Positions 7,515-16,667 of a stretch of 64,000 bases of DNA are shown piece after piece; positions within the stretch are counted from its first letter, which is position 1; each line of letters opens with the position of its first letter. This DNA is from Paenibacillus gallinarum (GTDB lineage Bacteria > Bacillota > Bacilli > Paenibacillales > Paenibacillaceae). The DNA lies in assembly GCF_014836635.1 (NCBI RefSeq), contig NZ_JACSQL010000002.1:785580-849579 (forward strand), read 5' to 3'. Below the pieces are notes generated by a model. It ran no database searches. It saw nothing but the letters and a program-made list of their open reading frames with translations, and was not told where the DNA came from. The position numbers were made by a program, and so were the translations under genes.

Positions 7515-9326
7515 ATGAATATTTTCCTTCTGCTCATATTGTCTGCCAGTTGTATTCTTCTCTTATTCATCAAGTTAAGAAATAACCGAAAAATCATAGA
7601 GTCCATCCCTAAAAAAGGGAAGGAAGAAGAAGCAACATTACAGCATGTAACAGAGTATGTGAAACAGGCGTTACATGAGTTAAGTCATAGCCAATTGGCA
7701 GATGCAGGGCTGCACGAAGAGGAATATAAGCGGAAAATAAATCAAAGAGCTGAGATGAGAAGAGCTCTGAAAGACTGTATATCGGGTAGCATGAGTGATA
7801 AACATTATGTTAAGAAATTAATTACCGATGTACTTATTCATAGTTATGGACTGACAGAACGTAATATTAATGAAGCCATCCCATTTGATCGTCTTGATGA
7901 GTTAAGTATACAGGACCAATTCGAGATTATATTTTATATTTACCAGCAGCAATTTGGAGTAGAAGCATTATCAAAGCTCATTGATACATATGATTTGGCA
8001 GAACTCAGAAGGCAGTCTGAATCAGACTCAGGTGGATACTACGAAATTACTTCGAAAGACATTATGTATATTTTTGAGTGTGAATATCGCGAACTGCATT
8101 TTTTAGACAAAGTTAATATTCTCGTACAACGGGTTTATCAGCATTATAAAGGATTCTCGGTTGTTGATGATATTCGGGATCAGCAGATTGACGGGGTAAG
8201 TGCTGGGGTGAGCGGAATATTAGGACATGAGATGAATCCAATTCCAGATATGCCATTTCATATTCTTAAGGAAGATCATGATTATGAAATAGAATCAGAA
8301 GTTAGCCGCAGTACAGAAAGTGTATGGATTTTTTATAGAGGGAAGACGATCCATTTATCATTTTTATCTTTTGGTTCAGAACGTGAGCTGAAAAGGGTAT
8401 GTCAGAATATATACAAGTACAATCATCCGGGTCAGTTATCAGAATCCAAAGGATATAAGGTGAATGAGATGAAGGACGGTTCAAGGGTAGTTGTCGTTAG
8501 ACCGCCTTTTTCGGAATCGTGGGCATTTTTTGTTCGAAAGTTCGATTTACCGAGTGCGACATTGCCGAAATTAATAACGGGCGCTAACTCAGATATGGTT
8601 ATTGAACTCATTCGTTATCTTATGAAAGGCTGCAGAATTACATCGATCACTGGTGCGCAGGGCTCCGGAAAAACGACCTTGTTAATGGCGATGATTGAGC
8701 ATATTTATCCATATCATACCCTTCGTGTACAGGAAATGGCCTTTGAACTTCATTTACGAAAGCTGTACAGCAAACGTAATATTTTGAGCTTCCGAGAGAC
8801 AGATCATATTTCAGGCCAACAAGGGCTGGATCTGCAAAAAAAGACCGATGGAACGGTTAATATTCTCGGGGAGGTAGCAAGTGATGAAGTGGCGGCTTGG
8901 ATGATTCAAATGTCACAGGTGGCCAGTCTATTTACCGTGTTTACACACCATGCCAAAACGTTTCCTGATTTAATTTTTTCTTTGAGAAATTCACTTCTTA
9001 AAGTAGGAATGTTTAGACATGAACATATTGCGGAGGAACAGGTGGCAAGTGTGCTTAATTTTGATATTCATCTGAAAAAAGATGCGGATGGAGGAAGATA
9101 TATTGAGCGGATTACCGAATGTGTCCCAGATCTAGCATCATCTCGCTCAGGTGGAGAAGCTTTTACCTATCGGAATATCGTGGAGTATCGTGCTGGCATG
9201 TATCATATGGTCTCTCCGATTTCATCAATTAATCAGCAGGAAATGATCTCACAGATGAGCTCGGAGGATGCTACGAAGTTCGAAAAGTTTGCAGCATCGT
9301 ATTGGGGGAGAAGCCATGTCTCTTAA
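7515..9326 (+). CDS. CpaF/TadA-type secretion ATPase with N-terminal membrane anchor
   Basis: A 603-residue ATPase of the type II/IV secretion superfamily that would energise fibre assembly. Walker A GAQGSGKTT is at residues 380-388 (Lys386). The Walker B region reads NILGEVASDE, matching the GEVR-type Walker B of CpaF proteins, and FTHHAKTFPD resembles their conserved histidine segment. Unusually, the first 20 residues (after MNIF) form a strongly hydrophobic helix followed by KLRNNRK, suggesting membrane anchoring. The N-terminal 350 residues are long compared with usual CpaF proteins and largely unassigned. GGGAGGG precedes ATG 7515 by about 8 bases, and the stop overlaps the next start. 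Confidence 0.85.
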   Translation: MNIFLLLILSASCILLLFIKLRNNRKIIESIPKKGKEEEATLQHVTEYVKQALHELSHSQLADAGLHEEEYKRKINQRAEMRRALKDCISGSMSDKHYVKKLITDVLIHSYGLTERNINEAIPFDRLDELSIQDQFEIIFYIYQQQFGVEALSKLIDTYDLAELRRQSESDSGGYYEITSKDIMYIFECEYRELHFLDKVNILVQRVYQHYKGFSVVDDIRDQQIDGVSAGVSGILGHEMNPIPDMPFHILKEDHDYEIESEVSRSTESVWIFYRGKTIHLSFLSFGSERELKRVCQNIYKYNHPGQLSESKGYKVNEMKDGSRVVVVRPPFSESWAFFVRKFDLPSATLPKLITGANSDMVIELIRYLMKGCRITSITGAQGSGKTTLLMAMIEHIYPYHTLRVQEMAFELHLRKLYSKRNILSFRETDHISGQQGLDLQKKTDGTVNILGEVASDEVAAWMIQMSQVASLFTVFTHHAKTFPDLIFSLRNSLLKVGMFRHEHIAEEQVASVLNFDIHLKKDADGGRYIERITECVPDLASSRSGGEAFTYRNIVEYRAGMYHMVSPISSINQQEMISQMSSEDATKFEKFAASYWGRSHVS

Positions 9327-11385
9327 ACAAGTGCTGTTTCTTATTCTGACTGTATCCATCTTAGGTCTGCTCATCATTTACGTTTTCATACAGCTTATGA
9401 ATCGTAAGCAGAATTTTTCAGCTCATAGGATGGATAACCAAAAAATTAGCAGTCCAAAAAATCTCAGCGCTGTAGTGAAAGCTTTTCTCGTTCAGTCGTA
9501 TTCTTATGCAGCTAAAATCCCTGGTGTCGCCAATTATATTCAACTTGTCCGTAAAAAATTAAGTTACCAATATGGAATGAGTGAATATTTACTGCGTATA
9601 GAGACGATGAAACAGACTTTTCTGATATGGGCTACCTTCCTTGTTTCAGGTATAGTTCTCATGACAATTCAGCCTGGCTTGCATTTCTTCATGTTGGTTT
9701 TGCTGGTAGGTATTGTAGTTAACAGTCTATTTCTAGATATGGCGGTCGCTAGACAAGAACGTAAACTTTTGTCTGAGATGGTAGAGTTATTTGCAGAAGT
9801 CAGGCATAGATACCATCAACATGGCATGGTGGAAGAAGCGTTATACGAAGCAGCCGAAGTGTCTCAAGGAGAAGCTGCGAGACATGCGATGCACATCTAT
9901 GCTGCGCTAACATCTGTTCATCCAGATGAAGCTTTGGAACGTTATTATGAAACAGCCCCTAATCGATTTCTAAAAGCATTTGCTGGAATTTCTTATATGG
10001 TAATGGAGTTCGGAGATCAGGAGGCAAGGCAAGATTCCATCTATCTCAAGGGAATTGGCAGTTTAACTCAGGAAATCCATTTGGAAATATTACGACTTGC
10101 AAAGCTGGATTATTTATTAAAAGGTCTTAATGTGATTAGTCTTGCTCCGGTCTTTTTCACAAAACCCATAGAGGAATGGGCAAGAAACAGTTTTCCTACG
10201 ATGAATGAATTTTATGAAAGCAAACTTGGATTTATTATTCTGTTGTCTATTTACATCATTATCATCGGATCCTATGCATTATTACAACAGATTCAGCGGA
10301 CGCAAGAGACGGGTTATCGGGCTGACGACAGGAAGAGGATATGGGAAAAGCGATTGTATGAGTGGAAATGGATGCGGCAATTAGCATCGGCTTTTGGTCC
10401 GAAAACGGGCACTCGGTCCTATGCATCTCTTGTTAAGCTTCTTCGTGATACGAATACCCATCTCAAATTGGAATGGTTTGAAGTGAGAAGAATTACCTAC
10501 TTTATCGGATGTTTTATTTTTGCCGTAAGCAGTGTCGGTATCTTGCATCATATTGAAAGAGATCATATCTCAAATCAGCCTGTTGTGAATGCTACTGTAT
10601 TTGGAGAATTACCGCAAGCGGAGAAGGAAACCTCACTTTGGTGGATAACTCTCGACCAGAAAGTAATGAAAGATTTGAACATGAGTGCAAGCAGCACCTA
10701 CGAACAGATTGAGAATTCTTTGCATCGTCACTCAGATAAAAAGTTGCTTCATGAAGATATAAATACTTCAGCACATCGAATTACAGAGAAGCTCCAGGCG
10801 TGGAATCATGAAGTTTTTCATTGGTGGGAACTGTTGTCTTGTCTGTTCATAGCTTACATAGGTTACCATCTTCCCTTATTGCTGCTCTACACCGAAAGGC
10901 GCTTTCGCAGAATGGATATGAGACATGAAGTATATCAGTATCAGACTGTAATTTCGATTCTTCGAGATATGGACCGAATGTCGGTTGAAGAGATACTCGA
11001 ATGGCTGAATCGTTTCGCGGTAATCTTCAAAACTCCGCTACAAAAATGTCTTCTTCACTATGAACATGGCCCTGAAGAAGCGCTGGAACAATTAAAGGAA
11101 GAAATAACTTTACCTGAGTTTCAAAGGGTGGCAGACAAGCTTATACTGGCGCTCGGTACGATCACAATAAAGGAAGCATTCGATGATTTGGATCATCAGA
11201 TGTCCTTTTATTTTGAACAGAGAAGACAAGAATATGCGAAGACGATCGAGACGAAAGCAGAATGGGGCCGTATCATTGGTTTTACACCGATGTATGCTCT
11301 AATCTTTCTTTATCTGGTGCTCCCGCTCATCGTGGTCAGTTTTACGCAAATGAATGTTTATTATGAACAAATTCAAAAAATATAA
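9316..11385 (+). CDS. Large polytopic membrane protein resembling a TadB-TadC fusion
   Basis: A 689-residue protein from ATG 9316 (GGGGGAG upstream), overlapping the ATPase stop. Hydrophobic segments lie near the N-terminus (LFLILTVSILGLLIIYVF), around residues 110-145, at about 310-335 (IILLSIYIIIIGS), around 395-415, near 510-535 and at the C-terminus (ALIFLYLVLPLIVV). Two soluble stretches between them are helical and charged, as in type II secretion F domains. Normal Tad loci carry two separate F-domain genes, tadB and tadC, next to tadA; here one double-length gene holds that place. The fusion reading is inference from length, topology and position, as I cannot align the two halves. Confidence 0.6.
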   Translation: MSLKQVLFLILTVSILGLLIIYVFIQLMNRKQNFSAHRMDNQKISSPKNLSAVVKAFLVQSYSYAAKIPGVANYIQLVRKKLSYQYGMSEYLLRIETMKQTFLIWATFLVSGIVLMTIQPGLHFFMLVLLVGIVVNSLFLDMAVARQERKLLSEMVELFAEVRHRYHQHGMVEEALYEAAEVSQGEAARHAMHIYAALTSVHPDEALERYYETAPNRFLKAFAGISYMVMEFGDQEARQDSIYLKGIGSLTQEIHLEILRLAKLDYLLKGLNVISLAPVFFTKPIEEWARNSFPTMNEFYESKLGFIILLSIYIIIIGSYALLQQIQRTQETGYRADDRKRIWEKRLYEWKWMRQLASAFGPKTGTRSYASLVKLLRDTNTHLKLEWFEVRRITYFIGCFIFAVSSVGILHHIERDHISNQPVVNATVFGELPQAEKETSLWWITLDQKVMKDLNMSASSTYEQIENSLHRHSDKKLLHEDINTSAHRITEKLQAWNHEVFHWWELLSCLFIAYIGYHLPLLLLYTERRFRRMDMRHEVYQYQTVISILRDMDRMSVEEILEWLNRFAVIFKTPLQKCLLHYEHGPEEALEQLKEEITLPEFQRVADKLILALGTITIKEAFDDLDHQMSFYFEQRRQEYAKTIETKAEWGRIIGFTPMYALIFLYLVLPLIVVSFTQMNVYYEQIQKI

Positions 11386-11408
11386 ATGAGAACTCGGAGG
11401 CAGTAAAA

Positions 11409-11891
11409 ATGAATAACGCATCTTCCGCATTAAAAGTGGCAGCAGGTATTTTTCTTACCATTGCCTTGATAACGATTGTCGTCATTCTCTTTATTTCTGC
11501 TCAGGAGGCAACCAAGACAGCTCAAAATAACTTTGCTGATATTCAGACTGAATTATCACAAACTTCATTTACCGTTTATGACGGAACGACGATTAGCGGA
11601 TCTCAAGTAACGAATGCACTGCGTAAATTCAAAGGAAAAGACCAGTTCGGTATTTACATTAAAACAGGTAAAAATGCAGCAGGACAATGGTATGGATATC
11701 CTCTTAATGTAACAACAGAGTCTTCCGCATATGGCGAAGTAGTAGCACCTGAGGGGGCAACATTAGGTGCCGTTGAAAATACATTAAATGAACGTAAAAG
11801 CGAGTACGTAAATCCAAGCGGAAGATTTAAAGCTACTGTGGTGAAGGATAGTTCCAACGTGGTACGTGGACTCCTATTTACACAATCATAA
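11409..11891 (+). CDS. Small membrane-anchored protein, candidate major pilin of the locus
   Basis: A 160-residue protein with a clean ribosome site (CGGAGG) before ATG 11409. After a 10-residue polar start there is a 22-residue hydrophobic helix (AGIFLTIALITIVVILFIS), then a Ser/Thr/Gly/Ala-rich extracellular-looking domain without cysteine. This layout and its place after the ATPase and F-domain genes suggest a structural pilin-like subunit. I see no clear class III prepilin cleavage site with a Glu at +5, and no prepilin peptidase gene lies in the window, so processing is uncertain. It could instead be an assembly subunit. Confidence 0.5.
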   Translation: MNNASSALKVAAGIFLTIALITIVVILFISAQEATKTAQNNFADIQTELSQTSFTVYDGTTISGSQVTNALRKFKGKDQFGIYIKTGKNAAGQWYGYPLNVTTESSAYGEVVAPEGATLGAVENTLNERKSEYVNPSGRFKATVVKDSSNVVRGLLFTQS

Positions 11892-11914
11892 TTAGATGAA
11901 AAGGGGCGAGCAAG

Positions 11915-12310
11915 CTGGGAGAACATACACGAGACATCCTGTTTTTAAGTGCAGTCGTTAGCCTTTGTCTTGCCGCCTGCATTTTCACACTTTCTCTACT
12001 ATCCAGTATGGAAGAAGCTGCTGAAGAGAGACGTAATCATCATGCAATAGAAGATGGAAGACTCCAAAGTGTGAGTGTATCACCCGTGACGGAATTAGTT
12101 GCAGGGGGATATGTACATGCACTTATCAATGAAGCCAAGAGTACGGAGAACAGAAGATCCTATGAATCCTACAAAATAAAAGTGAATGGTCTAGATCTAG
12201 AGGAAGCAACAATCGAAATAAATTCAAGTTACCTTATAGAATACCAAAGAGATTCAACAGGGGTTCTTAAGCAAATCTCTTTTTGGAAGGAGGGAATTGC
12301 TCCTTGGTAG
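11915..12310 (+). CDS. Small membrane-anchored pseudopilin-like protein, probable CTG start
   Basis: The frame has no ATG, GTG or TTG before ATG 12008, but it stays open upstream to a stop at 11897-11899. Starting from CTG 11915, 8 bases after AAGGGG, gives 131 residues with a hydrophobic helix (ILFLSAVVSLCLAACIFTL) like the other small genes of this locus. ATG 12008 would remove that helix and has no ribosome site. I therefore favour a CTG start; a base error hiding a normal start is the alternative. The stop overlaps the next gene. The function is unknown, but position suggests a TadE/F-like minor subunit. Confidence 0.5.
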   Translation: MGEHTRDILFLSAVVSLCLAACIFTLSLLSSMEEAAEERRNHHAIEDGRLQSVSVSPVTELVAGGYVHALINEAKSTENRRSYESYKIKVNGLDLEEATIEINSSYLIEYQRDSTGVLKQISFWKEGIAPW

Positions 12311-12855
12311 ACAGTCTTTCAAAAATGCTTGCCGCACTGCTTGCTGTAATTCTGTTATATATATATCCTGCGGCAGAGGCCGCAAACAGACAAGATGAGC
12401 TTTCTCAGCTGACCGTATATAATACGGTCACTAGCTTTGTTGATGCAGTAAGAACAAAAGGATATATCACTCCGACGATGTATAATCAGTTTCAACAGGA
12501 ATTATCTTTAACCGGAAATACATATAACACCCAAATCGAACATCTTCATAAAAAATATGTCCCGGCGTATGATGACCCCGCCAATCAGATGGGTTTTACA
12601 GGCGAGTTTGATGCGGTTATGGATGGCTACTATAATGAGCAAATTATGCCTGTTTTATATCCGGACAATCTCGTTTCAACTGATGATCCTAGCCGAAAGT
12701 ACTTTTTGACAAGCGGGGATTCTTTTCGAGTCGAAGTACAGAATACAAACCGCACACCAGGCGTTATTTTTCAGGAGTGGCTTCATTTTGGAGCTAAATC
12801 CGTGAACAGGGTAACCGCCAATTATGGGGGTATGGTGCTAAATGAGGATTACTGA
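12304..12855 (+). CDS. Membrane-anchored minor pilin-like protein of the Tad-type locus
   Basis: A 183-residue protein. TTG 12304 lies 9 bases after AAGGAGGG and overlaps the previous stop; an in-frame TTG at 12283 lies upstream of that ribosome site and is unlikely. An N-terminal hydrophobic segment (MLAALLAVILLYIYPAA) is followed by a soluble domain of about 150 residues with QLTVYNTVTSFVDAVRTKG near the membrane, helical and reminiscent of TadE/TadF-like subunits. No cysteines or catalytic motifs are visible. I do not recognise a named family. It overlaps the following gene by 14 bases. Confidence 0.55.
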   Translation: MVDSLSKMLAALLAVILLYIYPAAEAANRQDELSQLTVYNTVTSFVDAVRTKGYITPTMYNQFQQELSLTGNTYNTQIEHLHKKYVPAYDDPANQMGFTGEFDAVMDGYYNEQIMPVLYPDNLVSTDDPSRKYFLTSGDSFRVEVQNTNRTPGVIFQEWLHFGAKSVNRVTANYGGMVLNEDY

Positions 12856-13837
12856 TTATTCCATTCTTTTTGTGATTATCATGTTTCCTTTCTTCTGGGT
12901 TTTTTCTCTACATGGGACGGATGACTTGATGGTAATGAGGTTAGAGCAGAAATATAACCAGTCGATTCAGACTGCGGTACAAGATGCAAGTCAAATGATG
13001 CATCAAAACGAGGACCCATCACTTGAAGCAAGTTATGATTCAGTCAAGCTGCTTAAGGTGGATAAAGATCTTCTACTCGATCGATTCATGCAGACCATTT
13101 CAATCAATTTTGGACTTGAGAATGACCTTCCTGCGCAGCAAGCTTTTCTTACCTACCTGCCGGCTCTTGTCGTTATCGATTATGACGGGTTCTATCTTTA
13201 TCGTTCAACAGCTTACACGGATATTTCCGGAAATGAGGCAGAAGAGCATTTATGGACGGAGAAGAAATTGTATGTATATGAAGATGACGATGGCAACCTA
13301 TTTCGATTTACACTGGATGATTATGTACACGTATATGCTCAAGGCACGGATCAGTGGATAGAGGGTTACCGGAATGAGCTGCAATTGCTAACCTCTATAC
13401 CTTTATTACAAGATGCAGAAGGATTTGAAAATGTAAGAAGACAAGTCATAGTCAGCACAATTCAAGATCATCTTGCGAGCGCCATTTCATATCATAATGA
13501 CCATATACTTCGTAATGGGAATGTATATCAGTTTACACTTCCTATCATTCCACAAGAAGAGTGGTACAACACGATTGATGATGTGGGAGTCATGGCTTTT
13601 ATTCAGGGAATCCCTGTTGGTGATCAGTATTACAATAATTATGCTTTTGGAAGTGGAAGATTAGTGAAAAAAGATGTGATCATCGGTGCGATCGATGAAT
13701 CGACAGGTTCTAAATATTACTATAAAAGCGGTTGTGAGTTTCCTTATAGGCCAGTAGAAAGGTTCAATAATGCGAAAGAAGCGGCCGCCTCTGGTTACTA
13801 TGAGCGAACTTGTTATGAAGGACAAGGTAGTTTCTAG
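12842..13837 (+). CDS. Membrane-anchored protein of unknown function, last gene of the Tad-type locus
   Basis: A 331-residue protein with an N-terminal hydrophobic segment (YSILFVIIMFPFFWVF), then an extracellular-looking domain rich in Tyr, Asp and Gln. Two cysteines near the C-terminus (SGCEFP and RTCYEG) could form a disulfide. Its size and anchor suggest a TadG-like or tip subunit. I recognise no domain with confidence. It overlaps the previous gene by 14 bases, and no clear terminator follows before the ABC-F gene 154 bases on. Confidence 0.55.
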   Translation: MRITDYSILFVIIMFPFFWVFSLHGTDDLMVMRLEQKYNQSIQTAVQDASQMMHQNEDPSLEASYDSVKLLKVDKDLLLDRFMQTISINFGLENDLPAQQAFLTYLPALVVIDYDGFYLYRSTAYTDISGNEAEEHLWTEKKLYVYEDDDGNLFRFTLDDYVHVYAQGTDQWIEGYRNELQLLTSIPLLQDAEGFENVRRQVIVSTIQDHLASAISYHNDHILRNGNVYQFTLPIIPQEEWYNTIDDVGVMAFIQGIPVGDQYYNNYAFGSGRLVKKDVIIGAIDESTGSKYYYKSGCEFPYRPVERFNNAKEAAASGYYERTCYEGQGSF

Positions 13838-13991
13838 TTTTTTTCTCAAATATAATAACAAGAAGTTTATGGCTTATTAAAACTCCTTGTTTCGGTAGAG
13901 CTCTGTCTTGTGCTAATATATCATATTAGAGTGAAATATGAACAAGATAATATAGGCATACTGCCTTACAGATAGGAGCCAATCGCACGAT

Positions 13992-15542
13992 ATGAGTTTA
14001 TTGACTGTTGAAAATGTAAGTCACAATTTTGGAGATCGTACTTTATTTAAGAATGTTTCCTTCCGCCTGCTTGCAGGAGAGCGTGTTGGGATTGTAGGAG
14101 CGAATGGGGTCGGCAAATCGACACTCATGAATATTTTAACGGGCAAACTGCTGAAAGACAGCGGAAAAGTGGAGTGGACACCAAAAGTTCGTTACGGTTA
14201 CTTAGACCAACATACGAAACTAACTCCGGGAAAAACAATTCGTGATGTCTTGAAGGATGCATTTTTACCTTTGCTTGAACTTGAAAAAGAAATGTTGGAA
14301 ATCACAGAACGAATGAGTGATGCCTCGCCTGAGGAACTTGAGCAATTGCTTGAGGAAATGGGAGAAATTCAGGAGCAGCTGGAAATCGGAGATTTCTACC
14401 TCATTGATGTAAAAGTGGAAGAAATGGCGAATGGACTTGGTTTGTCTGCTATTGGACTTGATCGGGATGTATCTGCACTTAGTGGAGGACAACGTACGAA
14501 GGTACTCCTCGCAAAATTGCTGCTTGAGAAACCTAATGTTCTACTCTTAGATGAGCCTACTAACTATTTGGATGTAGAGCATATTGAATGGCTTACCCGT
14601 TATTTGAATGATTATCCGTACGCGTTCATGCTTATTTCACATGATACGGAATTTATGAACAAGGTTGTTAATGTGATCTACCATTTGGAATTTGCGAAGC
14701 TTACACGCTATACGGCAAATTACGAAAAATTCCTTGATATGGCGGATATGAACAAAAACCAGCATATTGATGCTTATGAGAAACAACAGGAATTCATCAA
14801 GAAGCAGGAAGACTTTATTCAACGTAATAAAGCGAGATATTCTACGTCAGGCCGAGCGAAGAGCCGTGAGAAACAACTGGATCGTCTGGAACGAATTGAT
14901 CGCCCAGAAGAAGCTGCGAAGCCTATTTTCGGATTTAAAGAAGCTAGAGCCAGCGGTAAAACCGTATTTGAAGGAATCGATTTTGAAATTGGTTATGACC
15001 GCCCACTCCTTCCGAAGATGACGATGACGATTGAGCGTGGGGAAAAAATTGCTATTGTCGGCTGTAATGGTGTAGGTAAATCAACGCTGCTTAAGACAAT
15101 TCTCGGTAAAATTCCCGCATATAGCGGTAAAACTTACCTTGGTGACTTTTTGTTCCCATCTTATTTTGAACAGGAAGTTCGTCCTGAGAAAATCACACCG
15201 ATCGATGATGTATGGAACGAGTTTTCCCATCTGAATCAGCATGAAGTACGTGCACACCTTGCTCGCTGCGGTCTTAAAAATGAACACATCACAAGACCTC
15301 TAAATATGCTGAGTGGTGGAGAACAGGCTAAAGTACGGCTATGTAAATTAATGATGCGCGAAACGAACTGGATTCTATTTGATGAGCCTACGAATCACTT
15401 AGACGTCGTGGCTAAAGAAGAGTTGAAACGTGCGCTAAAAGAATTTAAAGGTACTGTAATCCTTGTATCTCACGAACCTGACTTCTATGAAGATTGGGTA
15501 ACCAAGATTTGGAATGTGGAGGAATGGTCTCAAGAAGCATAG
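13992..15542 (+). CDS. ABC-F family ATPase (YfmM-like)
   Basis: A 516-residue soluble protein with two ABC domains and no membrane segment, as in ABC-F translation factors. The first has GANGVGKST, SGGQRTKV and LLLDEPTNYLD; the second has GCNGVGKST, SGGEQAKV and ILFDEPTNHLD. The linker between them is charged and carries the YEKQQEFIKKQE-type helix. Such proteins act on the ribosome E site or, in some subfamilies, protect against antibiotics. It resembles the housekeeping YfmM-type group more than known resistance subfamilies, but the subfamily needs a tree. Nothing in the sequence suggests a leader peptide. Confidence 0.85.
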   Translation: MSLLTVENVSHNFGDRTLFKNVSFRLLAGERVGIVGANGVGKSTLMNILTGKLLKDSGKVEWTPKVRYGYLDQHTKLTPGKTIRDVLKDAFLPLLELEKEMLEITERMSDASPEELEQLLEEMGEIQEQLEIGDFYLIDVKVEEMANGLGLSAIGLDRDVSALSGGQRTKVLLAKLLLEKPNVLLLDEPTNYLDVEHIEWLTRYLNDYPYAFMLISHDTEFMNKVVNVIYHLEFAKLTRYTANYEKFLDMADMNKNQHIDAYEKQQEFIKKQEDFIQRNKARYSTSGRAKSREKQLDRLERIDRPEEAAKPIFGFKEARASGKTVFEGIDFEIGYDRPLLPKMTMTIERGEKIAIVGCNGVGKSTLLKTILGKIPAYSGKTYLGDFLFPSYFEQEVRPEKITPIDDVWNEFSHLNQHEVRAHLARCGLKNEHITRPLNMLSGGEQAKVRLCKLMMRETNWILFDEPTNHLDVVAKEELKRALKEFKGTVILVSHEPDFYEDWVTKIWNVEEWSQEA

Positions 15543-15563
15543 TTTTATGCTAGTGAGGTTTTT

Positions 15564-15592
15564 TTTACAAATTTTCTCATCTGTGTTAGAAT
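15564..15592 (+). promoter_or_regulatory. Sigma-A promoter of the thiamine operon
   Basis: TTTACA at 15564-15569 and TAGAAT at 15587-15592 are separated by 17 bases, and the TPP aptamer begins about 30 bases downstream. Read directly from the sequence; activity is inferred. Confidence 0.65.
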
Positions 15593-15619
15593 GAGCACCT
15601 GAACGTAACTTTATAACGA

Positions 15620-15713
15620 CGAATCACTAGGGGGGCCGCTTGTCGGCTGAGATGGATATATTCCGGACCCTTTGAACCTGATCTGGTTAGAACCAGCGTA
15701 GGGAAGTGGGCTA
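15620..15713 (+). ncRNA. TPP riboswitch (THI element)
   Basis: The aptamer is recognised by its conserved segments: GGCTGAGAT in the P2-P3 arm, ACCCTTTGAACCTGAT, then CTGGTTAGAACCAG and CGTAGGGAAGTGG. P1 pairs CACT at 15626-15629 with AGTG at 15705-15708. It lies ahead of five thiazole-synthesis genes, exactly the expected context. Thiamine pyrophosphate binding would favour the downstream terminator. A further hairpin CTAGCA/TGCTAG at 15711-15728 follows directly and may be part of the switching element. Confidence 0.95.
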
Positions 15714-15846
15714 GCAGACTTGTGCTAGTATGAGTTTTGACGTATTGAACAAAGTATATGGCTAAGTTGATGTGAAAGGGAGAGGAATTCCTTCCTTCTT
15801 GCTTTATATCGCTTTAGTGAATACTCATTTTCAATTTCGCCTAACC

Positions 15847-15876
15847 AAGCCACTCCTTACGAGGAGTGGCTTTTTT
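15847..15876 (+). terminator. Terminator of the TPP riboswitch expression platform
   Basis: A stem AAGCCACTCC/GGAGTGGCTT with a short TTACGA loop is followed by TTTTTT. It lies about 135 bases after the aptamer and before tenI, so it is the likely transcription-control step. The anti-terminator strand cannot be fixed by eye. Confidence 0.85.
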
Positions 15877-15985
15877 GCGTTCAATACAAATGAGTTATCA
15901 GCTAGGACAGATTCATACCAATTGTAAACTGCTAGATGAAAGCGTTCGGTATGGTCTCACAGTTGAGTTTGGAAGGGGGATTTGC

Positions 15986-16645
15986 TTGCCTAGAAAATCG
16001 ATTGAATTTCATGTGATTTCCTCTCCGCAGATGAATCAAGATTTAGAACCAAGCCGTTTTGCGGAGATTTGGCCGTATATCACTTCATTACACCTTCGGA
16101 AGAAGGAGAGTGCTTACGAAGAAATGGAGAAGATCATACACCGATTGCTAGAGCTAAAGATCCCTATGAATAAGTTGACCCTGAACCGTCACAAGGAACT
16201 TGCGCTTGCCTACAAAACAGGAGCTCTTCATGTGGGAGTGCAAGAAATAAGCCTGGCTTTGAAAACTACGTTGTACAAAAAAGAAGATGGGGCTGCAGTT
16301 TCAACTGAACGACCTATCAGACTTGGTGTCTCTGTCCATTCACTGGAAGAAGCGAAGATAGCTGAACAAGAGGGAGTAGATTATATTTTTCACGGGCATA
16401 TGTACCCTTCTCATAGTAAACCTGGCATGCCCCCAAAAACACTTTCTTCGCTTCAGGAGATTTGTGAAGTGATTAACCTGCCTGTTATCGCTATTGGTGG
16501 AATTACACCTTCGCGGGTTGAAGAACTGATGTGGGCGGGTGCAAGTGGGATTGCCGTAATCTCAGGAGTATTACATTCGGAAGATCCGCTGGAAGCTGTC
16601 CATAGATATAGAAAAGAATTAGATAAGTATGGGGATATCAAGTAG
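15986..16645 (+). CDS. tenI: Thiazole tautomerase TenI
   Basis: A 219-residue TIM-barrel protein of the ThiE/TenI superfamily that isomerises the thiazole product of ThiG. Phosphate-binding strands IAIGGI and GIAVISGV are visible, along with GVSVHSLEEA and FHGHMYPS. I chose TTG 15986 because GGAAGGGGG lies 6 bases upstream and the family N-terminus (IEFHVISS) follows at once. A start at 15866 would lie inside the terminator stem, and ATG 15890 has no ribosome site. Placement at the head of thiO-thiS-thiG-thiF matches the Bacillus arrangement and favours TenI over thiamine phosphate synthase ThiE. Confidence 0.8.
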   Translation: MPRKSIEFHVISSPQMNQDLEPSRFAEIWPYITSLHLRKKESAYEEMEKIIHRLLELKIPMNKLTLNRHKELALAYKTGALHVGVQEISLALKTTLYKKEDGAAVSTERPIRLGVSVHSLEEAKIAEQEGVDYIFHGHMYPSHSKPGMPPKTLSSLQEICEVINLPVIAIGGITPSRVEELMWAGASGIAVISGVLHSEDPLEAVHRYRKELDKYGDIK

Positions 16646-16667
16646 CAGGGGATGGAGGGGAAGGTAG

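Noticed and set aside
12008..12310. ATG 12008 as the start of the pilin-like gene
   Set aside because: No ribosome site, and it would remove the membrane helix shared with neighbouring genes.
13023..13361. Alternative frame within the last pilus gene
   Set aside because: Overlaps the longer frame 12842-13837 throughout and has no ribosome site.
15866..15985. Upstream start for tenI at GTG 15866 or ATG 15890
   Set aside because: The first lies inside the riboswitch terminator and the second has no ribosome site; TTG 15986 has a strong one and fits the family N-terminus.
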